From: an uncultured Hyphomonas sp.
GTDB taxonomy: Bacteria > Pseudomonadota > Alphaproteobacteria > Caulobacterales > Hyphomonadaceae
Direction: 5' to 3'
Assembly (NCBI RefSeq): GCF_963678875.1
Contig: NZ_OY787456.1
Coordinates: forward strand, 1,674,001-1,738,000
DNA: 64,000 nt
Shown: positions 1-7,798 of the stretch, piece after piece
Layout: each line of letters opens with the position of its first letter
Position numbering within the stretch: position 1 is the stretch's first letter
The notes under the pieces: model-generated
Told to the model about the DNA's origin: nothing
Database searches by the model: none
The model's input: only the letters and a program-made list of their open reading frames with translations
Program-made: the position numbers and the translations under genes

Positions 1-100
1 GGCTCCTGTTACGCCAATCCGTCGCGGGAAACAATTATTGCACACACCTCGCCGGGGACTCTATATCCCAACAAGGTCTACATATTGGAAAGGTCCTGTG

Positions 101-418
101 ATGAGCACATTCAACGATCGGGAGCGCGCGGAAGAAGCGCGGTTTGCGCTCACTGAGGAGCAGCAGTTCAAAGTCATGAACCGGCGCAACAAGCTGCTGG
201 GCCTTTGGGCTGCCAGCCTGATGGGCATGGGCGAAGATGACGCCGAAGCTTATGCGAAAACAGTGGTCCTGTCGGACCTGGAAGAAGCTGGCGACGAAGA
301 TGTCTTCCGCAAGGTGCGGGCAGACCTGGACACGGCCAAGACCGGCACGACCGACGCGGAAATCCGCGAGCAGATGGCGGTTCTGTTGCCGGAAGCCCGT
401 TCGCAGGTGATCGACTGA
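101..418 (+). CDS. F1-ATPase inhibitor subunit zeta (DUF1476)
   Basis: A 105-residue charged helical protein that matches the DUF1476 family, known in Paracoccus and relatives as the zeta subunit that binds F1-ATPase and blocks wasteful ATP hydrolysis. The family hallmark is an N-terminal stretch beginning with FNDRE, followed by an alanine/glutamate-rich helix and the NRRNKLLGLWAA segment. The ATG at 101 is chosen over an in-frame start at 38 because family members begin close to the FNDRE motif and a GGAAAGG-like ribosome site lies just upstream. It stands alone on the plus strand and ends in a strong hairpin terminator. The family is alphaproteobacterial, which supports the taxonomic call. 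The inhibitory role is family knowledge, not shown here. Confidence 0.9.
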   Translation: MSTFNDRERAEEARFALTEEQQFKVMNRRNKLLGLWAASLMGMGEDDAEAYAKTVVLSDLEEAGDEDVFRKVRADLDTAKTGTTDAEIREQMAVLLPEARSQVID

Positions 419-450
419 CCTGCTGGCTGCAGTTTGGCCCTCAAATCAGA

Positions 451-488
451 CGGCGCCGTTCCATAAGGAGCGGCGCCGTTGTTTTTTG
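451..488 (+). terminator. Rho-independent terminator of the zeta-subunit gene
   Basis: A 12-bp stem (451-462 with 467-478, one G-T wobble) closes a 4-base ATAA loop and is followed by TTGTTTTTTG. It lies 33 bases after the zeta-subunit stop and separates that gene from the convergent GH16 gene. Confidence 0.85.
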
Positions 489-493
489 TGGAT

Positions 494-1513
494 TTATTCA
501 GCCGATGGCGGGAATTCCGAGCCCGGCTTGTAGACGTCCGAACAGCGGCGGGAGTTTTCCCCGAGCGGCGTGAATGAAATGCAGGAATAGTAAGCAGATC
601 CACGGTCTCCGAAGTCGGGGGCCCCGTGCCACTGCTGCAGTTCTTTCTTGCCGGTCCAGTTGCTGATTACCAGCCGGCCGGCATTCTTCGGCACAAATGG
701 ATCATTCGGTGCCGTCTGGTAGATCAGTTTCCCGTCGATATACCAGCTGATGCCTTCGGGCTTCCAGTCAAAGGCGTACAGGTGGTCTTCTTCCGCCGCA
801 TCGAAGGGAAGCTTGATGCGCGCACTGCTGCCCGTTTTGCCTTTGTAAAAATAGTTCAGCTCGACGATGCTGGTGTCGGTGCCCACGAATTCGATATCGA
901 TCTCGTCATGCGGCTTCCCGAAATAGGGGCCGGTATAGGTGAAGAATGCAGAGACCAGTCCTGAGCCCTTCGCGGGCCGCATGATGGTTTCATAGCGGCC
1001 GTAGCCATAGGAGCCGAGCCTCTGCACCTCCGCGAGTGCATAAGGCTTCGTCGGGTTGCCTGTCGGGGTCACGTCGAGGCGCAAGCCATCGGCGCCTTGC
1101 GAGACGTTCTCCCGTACCCAGTCCCCGCCCTGGAAGCTTTTATCGTTGCTGTGCTGGGAAATGTAGAACTGCTCTTGCGGCAAGCCGTTTCCGAGAACGG
1201 AGACGAACGCACCGTCTGATTCCGGCATCGGTGCGTCCGGCATGAGAGTGTAGGGACCTTCCCGGTGCGTAGAAATCCTCTTCGGTTCGTTAACCGCACC
1301 ATCCGGCGTCCATGGGACCACAGGTGCCATATCGGCGACCCGCGGGGCCGGAGCGCGGTTTGCCGGGCCGGCAGGCTTCTCCGGATGGGGGGCGAGCGCC
1401 GAAAAAATGGCAATGCAAACGGCAAACACCAGCACGACCGCGGCAACGACGGCCTCCGGCTTCCAATCCTGAAAGAAGTTCTTCAGGCTGCGATCTGTAG
1501 TGTCTGTTGCCAT
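494..1513 (-). CDS. Membrane-anchored GH16 family beta-glucanase
   Basis: A 339-residue protein with a short cytoplasmic N-terminus, one membrane segment (about residues 21-41), a proline/alanine-rich linker to about residue 85 and a glycoside hydrolase family 16 domain. The GH16 catalytic signature E-x-D-x-E is intact as E204-I-D206-I-E208, with the GYGRYETIMRP strand upstream. By family, such enzymes cleave beta-1,3 or beta-1,3-1,4 glucans such as laminarin or lichenan. The type II anchor suggests it stays on the periplasmic face of the inner membrane, perhaps in remodelling of the cell's own polysaccharide. Substrate cannot be deduced from sequence alone. The ATG at 1513 gives a sensible anchor sequence. 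It is followed downstream by the zeta-gene terminator and has no operon partner. Confidence 0.85.
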   Translation of the reverse strand: MATDTTDRSLKNFFQDWKPEAVVAAVVLVFAVCIAIFSALAPHPEKPAGPANRAPAPRVADMAPVVPWTPDGAVNEPKRISTHREGPYTLMPDAPMPESDGAFVSVLGNGLPQEQFYISQHSNDKSFQGGDWVRENVSQGADGLRLDVTPTGNPTKPYALAEVQRLGSYGYGRYETIMRPAKGSGLVSAFFTYTGPYFGKPHDEIDIEFVGTDTSIVELNYFYKGKTGSSARIKLPFDAAEEDHLYAFDWKPEGISWYIDGKLIYQTAPNDPFVPKNAGRLVISNWTGKKELQQWHGAPDFGDRGSAYYSCISFTPLGENSRRCSDVYKPGSEFPPSAE

Positions 1514-1557
1514 TCAATGGTCCGATCTCAAATCGGGCCATCGCAAGAAACGGGCCA

Positions 1558-2163
1558 TTAACCCTGTTTCAAAGCTGCCATGTTGCGCATCATGAACAGC
1601 GGAATTGAGCCGGCTGGCGTGATGGCCCAATCGAGCGGCTGATCGTGCGGCTCGGCAGGAACATCTTCAATCTGCTGGGCCGCATAGGCCACGGCGCAAG
1701 CAAAGGCCCGTCCTTCGGATCTTAACGTTTCCAGCGCCTGATCGTAGTGGCCTTTACCATATCCGAGGCGATTTCCCTTCGCATCGAACGCCAGCAGAGG
1801 TGTCAGGATCAGCGTCGGGTGCACTTCAGGGGCGTCTTCAGTGGGTTCACTGAGGCCAAAGGGACGCCGTTCCAGCGGCTCGCCAAAGCTCCACAGGCGC
1901 CAGGAGATCCCGCCGCCCGGCAACATGCGCGGAAGGCAGAGTTCAGCTCCCGCATCCGCCAGCCGCTTCATCAGGGGCATCGGGTCCAGTTCCTCATTGA
2001 TCGCAACATAGCCGGACACCACCGGGCCATATCGTTCCAGCAGTTTCATCGGAAACAGGTCGGCAATTTTCTCCGCAGCGTCTGGATCGCGCGCGGCCGC
2101 TTCGGCGCGAATGGTGCGCATCCTGTGCCGCAGCTGGATCTTGTCAGGCAGAGAGGAAGTCAT
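1558..2163 (-). CDS. 5-formyltetrahydrofolate cyclo-ligase
   Basis: About 201 residues of the 5-FCL family, which converts 5-formyl-THF to 5,10-methenyl-THF using ATP. Recognisable blocks are the N-terminal basic helix (KIQLRHRMRTIRAEA), the GYVAINEELDP segment and the C-terminal glycine-rich motif RLGYGKGHYD that closes the substrate and nucleotide pocket. The frame is open further upstream, but the ATG at 2163 is preferred because the extra 24 codons would run into the RNA gene upstream and do not look like the family. The gene sits directly downstream of a probable 6S RNA on the same strand, an arrangement conserved in many proteobacteria (ssrS-ygfA). Confidence 0.92.
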   Translation of the reverse strand: MTSSLPDKIQLRHRMRTIRAEAAARDPDAAEKIADLFPMKLLERYGPVVSGYVAINEELDPMPLMKRLADAGAELCLPRMLPGGGISWRLWSFGEPLERRPFGLSEPTEDAPEVHPTLILTPLLAFDAKGNRLGYGKGHYDQALETLRSEGRAFACAVAYAAQQIEDVPAEPHDQPLDWAITPAGSIPLFMMRNMAALKQG

Positions 2164-2231
2164 GCTGCCAGCCTTAGACAGGTCTGGACCGGGCGTCACG
2201 CCCTGTTCATCGTCTCGGTTGCCGGAAATGT

Positions 2232-2396
2232 GCACAAGAACCGCGAGCGCCGCAGGGCATATTCACTCCCGTCAACCTAGAGACTAGGTGGGCGCCGGAT
2301 GAGACGGGGCCACGGCCCCATCCAGATTGCCAGCTCCCTGACGGTAAGTAAGGTCGCCGGAGATCAGTCCCGTCGCGCACGCCGCAGCCCTTGTGC
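2232..2396 (-). ncRNA. ssrS: Probable 6S RNA
   Basis: The 275-base gap upstream of the cyclo-ligase gene can fold as a 6S-like rod. The ends pair perfectly over 7 bp (minus-strand GCACAAG at 2396-2390 with CTTGTGC at 2238-2232), and pairing extends inward with wobbles and one bulge for about ten more pairs. The 5' arm reads GGCGTGCGCGACGGG, resembling the 6S GATGTTCGCAAGCGGG block. The 3' arm reads CCCTGCGGCGCTCGCGG, resembling the 6S CCTGCGGCGGC block. The middle carries a GGGGCC-GT-GGCCCC apical hairpin and a small CCTAG/CTAGG hairpin on the 3' side of the expected open bubble. Length (about 165 nt) and position before 5-FCL both fit. 6S RNA binds the housekeeping RNA polymerase. Exact ends are estimates. 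Confidence 0.7.
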
Positions 2397-2438
2397 GAAA
2401 CCAGATGTAGGCGCGAACACGCCAGAATGTAAGCGGGA

Positions 2439-3509
2439 TTATTCTGACGTGACTGCAATGTCGAACGCGAGCAGGAGCGTTCGCTGCTGTGGATTGAAAT
2501 TGTCGTCCGAAACGATCCAGACGCGGGCCATCCCGTTTCCAAGATCCTGAACCGTGATGCCTTCGTAATTGTCCACTGCGAGCGGCCGGGTGAGAACAAT
2601 TTCCTTCTCTCCGCCCTGCCAGCTCAACACATTGCGGTTCCCGCGGATGGGGTCGTAACTGCGGAACAGCCAGAACGTCTCGTCGGTTTCGCCAATGCGG
2701 GCGGTGTCGAATCCAACGAAGGCGTAGCCGGCCGGGTTCGGCGCAACTTCGTTCGTCCAGCCTGACTGCTGGAGCCCGGCGACGGCGCCGATCGGTGAGT
2801 GGCCGTTCTCAACGGTTTCGTACCCAAAGAGGAGGTTGCCGTCTGGCGTGACAGCCAGGGCTTCGGCGCCGCGGTTTTCGTCAACGATACGGCCAGCATA
2901 GGTGTCCGGGAGCAGGCTGATCGATGCTTCCCGCGCAGCTGCGCCACAGGCATCAAGATCGAACGCAGAGATGCGATGCGTGCGTTCAAAGCTGACTATG
3001 GCAAGACCATTCCGGACTACCAGACCTTCCGCATCTCCCGATGACTTGCCTTGAAGCAGGTTCCCGTCGGCTCCCAGCATGTAGGTGAGCTTTCCGGTCC
3101 CATCCGGTGCCCCATCCTCAAGACCGATCCAGACAAAGGCTCCACCATCGACGACAGCGAGCAGATTGCCGTCCTTGTCCAGCGCGAGATCGGACAGGCC
3201 CCCAAAGCTCGCATTGTCAGCTGTCAGTTCCCAGCCACCGGCAAAAGATGCGCCTTCAGGCAACCGGCCAGCGACTTTGTCCGCCGGACCGAGTTCGATG
3301 GGGGCGGCTGACAGGGCCAGCTGGACAGGTGGCGTATAGCCGGTTCCGGCGGGACAGGAAGCCTCTGCCAGGCCGGCAGTCGCCGTATCGAGTGTCCAGG
3401 TAGCTCCGGCCTCCGGCATGGCGACCTGGGGCGCTTCCGGCACGCTCGGCGTACCAGTGCAGGTTGCGAGCAGGAGCAGCGAAGCGAAGTGGAAGGAACG
3501 GTGCAGCAT
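2439..3509 (-). CDS. Esterase-like phytase-family lipoprotein
   Basis: A protein of about 356 residues with a short hydrophobic leader ending in LLLLATC, which fits a lipoprotein signal with the lipid-bearing cysteine near residue 18. The body matches the 'esterase-like activity of phytase' beta-propeller family: repeated strands such as LSDLALDKDGNLLAVVDGG, AEALAVTPDGNLLFGYE and NYEGITVQDL. Its cellular role is unknown. It is probably periplasmic and may hydrolyse phosphate or carboxyl esters. The frame stays open well upstream, but the ATG at 3509 is chosen because it has a GAGG ribosome site and gives a clean lipoprotein signal, whereas the upstream extension has no signal peptide and overlaps the divergent regulator. 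Confidence 0.78.
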   Translation of the reverse strand: MLHRSFHFASLLLLATCTGTPSVPEAPQVAMPEAGATWTLDTATAGLAEASCPAGTGYTPPVQLALSAAPIELGPADKVAGRLPEGASFAGGWELTADNASFGGLSDLALDKDGNLLAVVDGGAFVWIGLEDGAPDGTGKLTYMLGADGNLLQGKSSGDAEGLVVRNGLAIVSFERTHRISAFDLDACGAAAREASISLLPDTYAGRIVDENRGAEALAVTPDGNLLFGYETVENGHSPIGAVAGLQQSGWTNEVAPNPAGYAFVGFDTARIGETDETFWLFRSYDPIRGNRNVLSWQGGEKEIVLTRPLAVDNYEGITVQDLGNGMARVWIVSDDNFNPQQRTLLLAFDIAVTSE

Positions 3510-3614
3510 CGGAACCTCAGTCTTAGCGGGCATCTTCCGGTGCCATGAGGCAAAAACATGAAGGCTTCGCGAAGAAGTCTGGATTTCAAATGCGAACCCA
3601 TACAGATGTGGTGC

Positions 3615-4079
3615 ATGACGCAGATTCCTCTCGCCCGTCGTTCTCCGGTTCAGCCGGATGCCTGCAATCTTGCCAAGGCGATTGACGTCGTCGGTGACCG
3701 CTGGACGCTGATGATCCTGCGCGCCGCGCTTTATGGTGTCCGCCGTTTTGACGATTTCCAGGCCGAGCTTGGCTGTCCAAGAACCGTTTTGTCGGGACGC
3801 CTGAAAAAACTTGTCGAAGACGGCTTGCTGACGAAGCGTGCCTACAAGTCTCCGGGCAAGCGCTCGCGGCCAGAATACGTGCTGTCGCCCATGGGGCTGT
3901 CCCTGCGGCCGATTCTGATCGGTTTGACCCAGTGGGGCGATGCCTGGCTCGGGCAGGGAGAAACACCGCCCATCGGCTTTACGAAGGCAGGCTCCAAATC
4001 GGCAATCCGCGCGGCGTTTGTGGATATCGAAGGGCGAGAGGTGCGCCCCGATCAGATCCGTCCTGTCCTTCGCGGATGA
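3615..4079 (+). CDS. HxlR family winged-helix transcriptional regulator
   Basis: About 154 residues with the HxlR-type winged helix in the first 100: CNLAKAIDVVGDRWTLMILRAALYG is followed by a recognition helix (CPRTVLSGRLKKLVEDGLL) and a basic wing with the RPEYVLSPMG motif typical of the family. The N-terminal cysteine of the DACNLAKA segment matches a position used for redox or aldehyde sensing in some HxlR proteins, so thiol sensing is possible but unproven. Start is uncertain: the ATG at 3615 is used, with 3606 as an alternative, and neither has a strong ribosome site. It is divergent from the phytase-like esterase, about 100 bases apart, so it may control that gene. Confidence 0.85.
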   Translation: MTQIPLARRSPVQPDACNLAKAIDVVGDRWTLMILRAALYGVRRFDDFQAELGCPRTVLSGRLKKLVEDGLLTKRAYKSPGKRSRPEYVLSPMGLSLRPILIGLTQWGDAWLGQGETPPIGFTKAGSKSAIRAAFVDIEGREVRPDQIRPVLRG

Positions 4080-4177
4080 TTTGTGCAGTGGCACCGAAAT
4101 TCGGCCTTGCAAAGCCGTTCGCTATGCGCTTAATCACGCCTCTCGGCAGCCCCGGTTGCCGCATACCCTATCAGGAC

Positions 4178-4252
4178 GCGGGCGTAGCTCAGGGGTAGAG
4201 CACAACCTTGCCAAGGTTGGGGTCGTGAGTTCGAATCTCATCGCCCGCTCCA
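4178..4252 (+). tRNA. tRNA-Gly (GCC)
   Basis: A full cloverleaf with encoded CCA. The acceptor stem GCGGGCG/CGCCCGC is perfect, the D arm reads GCTC-AGGGGTA-GAGC, the anticodon loop carries GCC, and the T arm has the GTTCGAATC signature. The short D loop is typical of bacterial glycine tRNAs. Confidence 0.97.
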
Positions 4253-4270
4253 TTTTAGTTACCGGAAAAC

Positions 4271-4288
4271 AAGGCAATCTTGCCTTTT
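4271..4288 (+). terminator. Hairpin terminator after tRNA-Gly
   Basis: Stem AAGGCAA (4271-4277) pairs with TTGCCTT (4280-4286) and runs into further T residues 19 bases after the tRNA. The loop is very tight, so the outermost loop pair may be open. The rest of the gap to the kinase gene shows no further structure I can support. Confidence 0.5.
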
Positions 4289-4482
4289 GCGGCGGGTGGG
4301 CCAGCCCGTTGGGTGTTGCCTGAAGTCACGCCCGGAAAGCTGTAGATGCACCGGGCGCGCCGGTAGCTGACTTTGCCGATCGGTTCAGTCTGTCATTGGA
4401 TTAACGGCCTATGCAGACTCTCTCGTCAGGATGGCGCTAGACTAAGTGTCTCCTGTCGAACATCATTGTGAGGAACGGAGCG

Positions 4483-5529
4483 ATGCCGGTAACGCCAACT
4501 TCAGAAGATCCGGACACCGGTGTTGCGGAGGTCAGCCAGCAAGTCGTTGCCGGTTTTGTCGAGCAATCCAGGGATCCAACCATGGCGCTGGACCGGGATT
4601 TGCGGTTTGTTTTCGCAAACGAGGCATACTGCAAATCATTCGGCGTGCCGAAAGAGCAGTTGATCGGCCAGTTTGTGTTCGAGGTGTTCGAACTCACTCC
4701 GGAAGTCGCAGCGTCTTTCCGGACCAAATGGATGTCGACGTTTGAGGGGAAAAGAACGCGTTCTGACGTTCAGAAGGCAGTGGTCAAAAGGCGTGACGGC
4801 ACCACAAAACAGGTGCACTGGCAGTCGACTCAGGAACCCTTTTTCGGTCCTGACGGGCAGGTCCAGTATGTGGTGCAGCGGGTCGAGAACGTCACCCATC
4901 TGGTTGAGCTTCAGAAAAGCCATGATGTCATCGCGGCGGAGTTGGATCACCGGGTCAAGAATTTCGTATCCGTCATCCTCGCCACGGCTCGGATCACCAG
5001 TGCGTCGGCAACTTCAGTTGAGCAGTATACTGAGGATTTTTGTGCTCGTATCGATTCGATGGCGCGCGTCTACTCGCGCATGTCGTCGCTGGGCTTGAAG
5101 GGGCTTGAGTTGAAGGCCCTGTTTGAGGATGAGTTGGCGCAAATCGCGAGCCACAAGGCCATCAGGTACGCCCTGAAGGGTGATGATATTCAGTTGTCGG
5201 TAAAGTCGACGCGAGATGGTGGCATGATCATCCATGAGTTCGTCACGAATGCACTGAAGCACGGTTGTTTCTCTCGCCCGGAAGGCCGTTTGGATGTGGA
5301 GTGGAGCGTGTCCGGAAACCTGCTCAATGTTCGCTGGGTGGAGTCGGGGCTGACGGGTGTCAAGCCGCCTGAGAAAATCGGCTTTGGGACGCGCCTGACG
5401 GAAATGCTGCCGAATGCCAAAGTGACGAGAGAGTATAACGACACAGGGCTGACGATTGAATACATCGTGCCGATTGAACTGGTTGTGGAAGATGCTGGGC
5501 AGGGCGAAAGCCGGGAAGCAGCAAGCTAG
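4483..5529 (+). CDS. PAS-domain HWE-family sensor histidine kinase
   Basis: About 348 residues, soluble, with no membrane segment. A PAS domain occupies roughly residues 22-142. It is followed by a kinase core of the HWE type: phospho-acceptor H156 in ELDHRVKN, an N-box with the HWE histidine (HEFVTNALKHG, from residue 251), the W-x-E motif at 285-287 and a GFGTRL glycine box near 300. HWE/HisKA_2 kinases feed the PhyR-NepR-EcfG stress pathway in Alphaproteobacteria, and its position beside phyR, with stop codons overlapping, supports that. The signal sensed by the PAS domain is unknown. The ATG at 4483 is preferred to the upstream GTG at 4468 because AGGA sits at the right spacing. Confidence 0.88.
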   Translation: MPVTPTSEDPDTGVAEVSQQVVAGFVEQSRDPTMALDRDLRFVFANEAYCKSFGVPKEQLIGQFVFEVFELTPEVAASFRTKWMSTFEGKRTRSDVQKAVVKRRDGTTKQVHWQSTQEPFFGPDGQVQYVVQRVENVTHLVELQKSHDVIAAELDHRVKNFVSVILATARITSASATSVEQYTEDFCARIDSMARVYSRMSSLGLKGLELKALFEDELAQIASHKAIRYALKGDDIQLSVKSTRDGGMIIHEFVTNALKHGCFSRPEGRLDVEWSVSGNLLNVRWVESGLTGVKPPEKIGFGTRLTEMLPNAKVTREYNDTGLTIEYIVPIELVVEDAGQGESREAAS

Positions 5530-6284
5530 CTCGCGGCGTTGGTTAGCAAAGCCTGGCTAATGACAGTTTTCACGTGATCTGCCCGGAAGGGCTTGGGGAT
5601 GAGAAACGCGGGTTCATTGGCGCGCCCTGACAGAAGGCGTTCCGGAAAGGCCGTGATGACGATGCTCGGCGCCTTGTGGAACTTGATGATTTCATCCATG
5701 GCGTCCAGCCCGGATGAGCCGTCAGCAAGCTGGATATCGACCAGCATCAGGCCTGGGCTGGTGGCGCGTGCTTGTTTGACGGCTTCGTCACGTGTGGTTG
5801 CCCGGGCGATCATCTTGTGACCGAGGCTTTCGATGATTTCTTTCAGCTGGAAAGCGATCATGGCTTCGTCTTCGATGATCAGGATTTCGGTCGCCAGAGA
5901 GGAGGCAAGATCCTGCTCTGCCTGCTTGAGGATATCCGTCAGCTCCTGTGCACTGACCTTCAGTATCTTCTCGACGGCGTCTGATTCGAGCTGTTCGACG
6001 GCGGTCAGGAAGAGCGCGCGCCGGGAAACCGAAGACAGGTTCTGAAAGGCCGGCATTGATATGTTTTCGACGGGTATCCGGGAGGGATCCGCCAGAATCG
6101 AATCAAGCAGCGCGAACAAATCGATACGGCTTTCCGGCAGTGGCGAGTCAGAAGGTTGCGGCTTCAGGACATGCTCCTGGAGCATCGTCTCAACGCACAA
6201 ATCCCCTGCGACCTGATCGCCGGTCATGGCGCGCGCATAGCGGCGCAGATACGGCAATTCCTTTGTTATCAGTTCGTATAGCAC
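5526..6284 (-). CDS. phyR: General stress response regulator PhyR
   Basis: A 252-residue protein with the PhyR layout: an N-terminal sigma-factor-like half (sigma2-like about 1-65, sigma4-like about 75-130) that mimics EcfG, and a C-terminal receiver domain. The receiver keeps the acidic pocket E138/D139, the phospho-acceptor D183 in MLVDIQLADG, T211 in the VITAFPERLL strand and K231 in IPKPF. By family knowledge, phosphorylated PhyR binds NepR and frees EcfG. It converges on the kinase gene with stops overlapping in a CTAG and is divergent from nepR-ecfG across about 210 AT-rich bases. Confidence 0.96.
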   Translation of the reverse strand: MLYELITKELPYLRRYARAMTGDQVAGDLCVETMLQEHVLKPQPSDSPLPESRIDLFALLDSILADPSRIPVENISMPAFQNLSSVSRRALFLTAVEQLESDAVEKILKVSAQELTDILKQAEQDLASSLATEILIIEDEAMIAFQLKEIIESLGHKMIARATTRDEAVKQARATSPGLMLVDIQLADGSSGLDAMDEIIKFHKAPSIVITAFPERLLSGRANEPAFLIPKPFRADHVKTVISQALLTNAAS

Positions 6285-6342
6285 GCAGCCAGCCTCTTTG
6301 GATTAGGAATATGCTTTCTAGATTCGATAGGATAACAAAATG

Positions 6343-6369
6343 GCAACATGTTCATTAAGTTATTCTGTT
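6343..6369 (+). promoter_or_regulatory. Weak EcfG-type promoter candidate upstream of nepR-ecfG
   Basis: GCAAC, 17 bases, then CTGTT resembles the EcfG consensus GGAAC-N16/17-CGTT with mismatches in both boxes. EcfG operons are usually autoregulated, so such a promoter is expected between phyR and nepR, but I saw no exact match in 6285-6497. It lies about 130 bases before nepR. Treat as a guess. Confidence 0.25.
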
Positions 6370-6497
6370 GTGGGGGATTTTAGACGTTTACACACGTATT
6401 CTTAACTCCGTGAAGGCAGGTTTTAGGCCATTGTACGGCAAATGAGCGATTGGGTACGTTCGCAAGCTGATGATGCACAACTGTGGGGACATGAATT

Positions 6498-6707
6498 TTG
6501 GGGAATTTGGCCAGGTCGCGGGTGGCGACAAACGAGCCGTTCAAGCGTACGGCATCACCTTTAAGCAATCGGGAAAGACTGGAAGGAGCAATCGGCGATG
6601 CGCTGCGGGCGAACTTCAAGCCAGTCCTGGATGAACCGCTGCCAGAGAGGTTGCGGGAATTGGTTGAAAAGTTGCGTATTGAGGAACAAAAGAAGAAAGG
6701 CCTCTGA
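6498..6707 (+). CDS. nepR: Anti-sigma factor NepR
   Basis: A short protein (up to 69 residues) with the NepR signature: an unstructured N-terminus, a first helix in ERLEGAIGDALRANFKPVLDE, then a proline turn and a second helix LPERLRELVEKLRIEEQ. NepR holds EcfG inactive until phosphorylated PhyR displaces it. No in-frame ATG exists: the possible starts are TTG at 6498 and GTG at 6522, and the GTG has an AGG at reasonable spacing. The stop is two bases before the ecfG start, so the two are almost certainly cotranscribed and translationally coupled. Confidence 0.88.
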   Translation: MGNLARSRVATNEPFKRTASPLSNRERLEGAIGDALRANFKPVLDEPLPERLRELVEKLRIEEQKKKGL

Positions 6708-6709
6708 TT

Positions 6710-7351
6710 GTGACCAAAGTGTCTCCGGTTTGTCAGGATGAACTGCCGGTTTCCGGGAATGAATGGTCGTTCGTTGACGAGCTCGAACGCCTGATCCCGG
6801 AGTTGCGGGCCTTTGCCCGTAGTTTGTGCCGGGAGCGGGAGCTCGCGGACGATCTTGTTCAGGATACCTGCTTGAAGGCCTGGCAGGCGATTGATTCCTT
6901 CGAACCGGGCGCGCCGATGCGGCCGTGGCTGTTTCGAATTCTCCGGAACGAATTTTACCAGTATTCCCGGCGCTCCTGGCGCTCGGCGCCGCTTGAACAG
7001 GAAGTGGCCGAGAATACGCTGGTTGCACCGGCGGACCTGGATGCCAGGATCGATTTCAAGGTCCTGCAGGCGGCGATGTCCGATCTGCCGGACGTACAGC
7101 GCGAGGCGCTCATTCTCGTCGTCGCGGCCGGATACACTTATGAAGAGGCCGGTGAGATCTGTAATTGCTCGCCAGGCACGATCAAAAGCCGGGTCAGCCG
7201 GGCACGCGAAGCCGTTGTATTCAAGATGCAGCGGGCAGATATTGGTCAGGTTGGCGGATCGACGCGAGACGACAGCCGCACGGCAAACGGTCATATCGAC
7301 CTGATTTCAGACATTGAATCCCTCGCGCGGGGCTTGTTCAGCGCAGCGTGA
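6710..7351 (+). CDS. ecfG: Extracytoplasmic-function sigma factor EcfG (ECF15)
   Basis: A 213-residue sigma factor with region 2 (about 22-95, containing LADDLVQDTCLKAWQ and the WLFRILRNEFYQ core-binding/-10 segment) and region 4 (about 115-172, with the helix-turn-helix YTYEEAGEICNCSPGTIKSR). The immediate nepR partner and the nearby phyR identify it as the general stress sigma factor. The start is GTG at 6710. The C-terminal tail of about 35 residues after region 4 is longer than in minimal ECF sigmas. Expected target promoters are GGAAC-N16/17-CGTT. Confidence 0.93.
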   Translation: MTKVSPVCQDELPVSGNEWSFVDELERLIPELRAFARSLCRERELADDLVQDTCLKAWQAIDSFEPGAPMRPWLFRILRNEFYQYSRRSWRSAPLEQEVAENTLVAPADLDARIDFKVLQAAMSDLPDVQREALILVVAAGYTYEEAGEICNCSPGTIKSRVSRAREAVVFKMQRADIGQVGGSTRDDSRTANGHIDLISDIESLARGLFSAA

Positions 7352-7361
7352 GGCGGTTTTT

Positions 7362-7574
7362 CTAACCGGCGTTTTCTGTTCCTTCGAGCTGGTCGAAGGC
7401 CTGATCGGCGCGTGCGAGGCGTTCGCGTGCGCGGTCCCTGATATGTTTCACCGTTTCCGTTGGTGGTAGGAGGCCCGCTTCCGCCGCTGCGTCCTTGAGG
7501 GATGCGTAGGCGCGGGACTGTCTGGAACTCGGGGCACTCGTGCGCCGGCCGAACAGGGAGAACCTGATTGCCAT
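7362..7574 (-). CDS. Small hypothetical protein beside ecfG
   Basis: A 70-residue basic, helical protein beginning MAIRFSLFGRRTS, with no membrane segment, no cysteine pair and no family I recognise. The start at 7574 is well supported by AAGGAGA seven bases upstream. It converges on ecfG with only 10 bases between stops. A possible GGAAT-N17-CGTC promoter-like pair (about 7735-7760, minus strand) lies upstream, which would fit stress control, but this is speculative. The 224-base gap between this gene and bamE holds no other gene I can support. Confidence 0.6.
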   Translation of the reverse strand: MAIRFSLFGRRTSAPSSRQSRAYASLKDAAAEAGLLPPTETVKHIRDRARERLARADQAFDQLEGTENAG

Positions 7575-7798
7575 AACCCAATCTCCTTGCATCCTGACAA
7601 AACAAGCCATCTGGCATGTTTTGAAAGGTGAGCGGGCCGCTGTCTCGGAAATGTCCGGGGCTGTCGCTCCGCCCTGCCGCTCCTTGGGAGCTGATGGCGA
7701 AACATTATCCCGAATACGCCTGTTTGACGAATTATATTTTTATAAGATTCCCGGAACAGGAGAGTTCGAGGCCATATGTTGCGTCGCACAAAAGCCGA

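Noticed and set aside
2164..2235. Extra 24 codons at the start of the 5-formyl-THF cyclo-ligase frame
   Set aside because: Not family-like; the stretch overlaps the 3' end of the 6S RNA candidate, and the internal ATG at 2163 fits the family start.
3510..4112. Long N-terminal extension of the phytase-like esterase frame to 4112
   Set aside because: It overlaps the HxlR gene on the other strand, contains no signal peptide, and the ATG at 3509 has a ribosome site and a lipoprotein signal.
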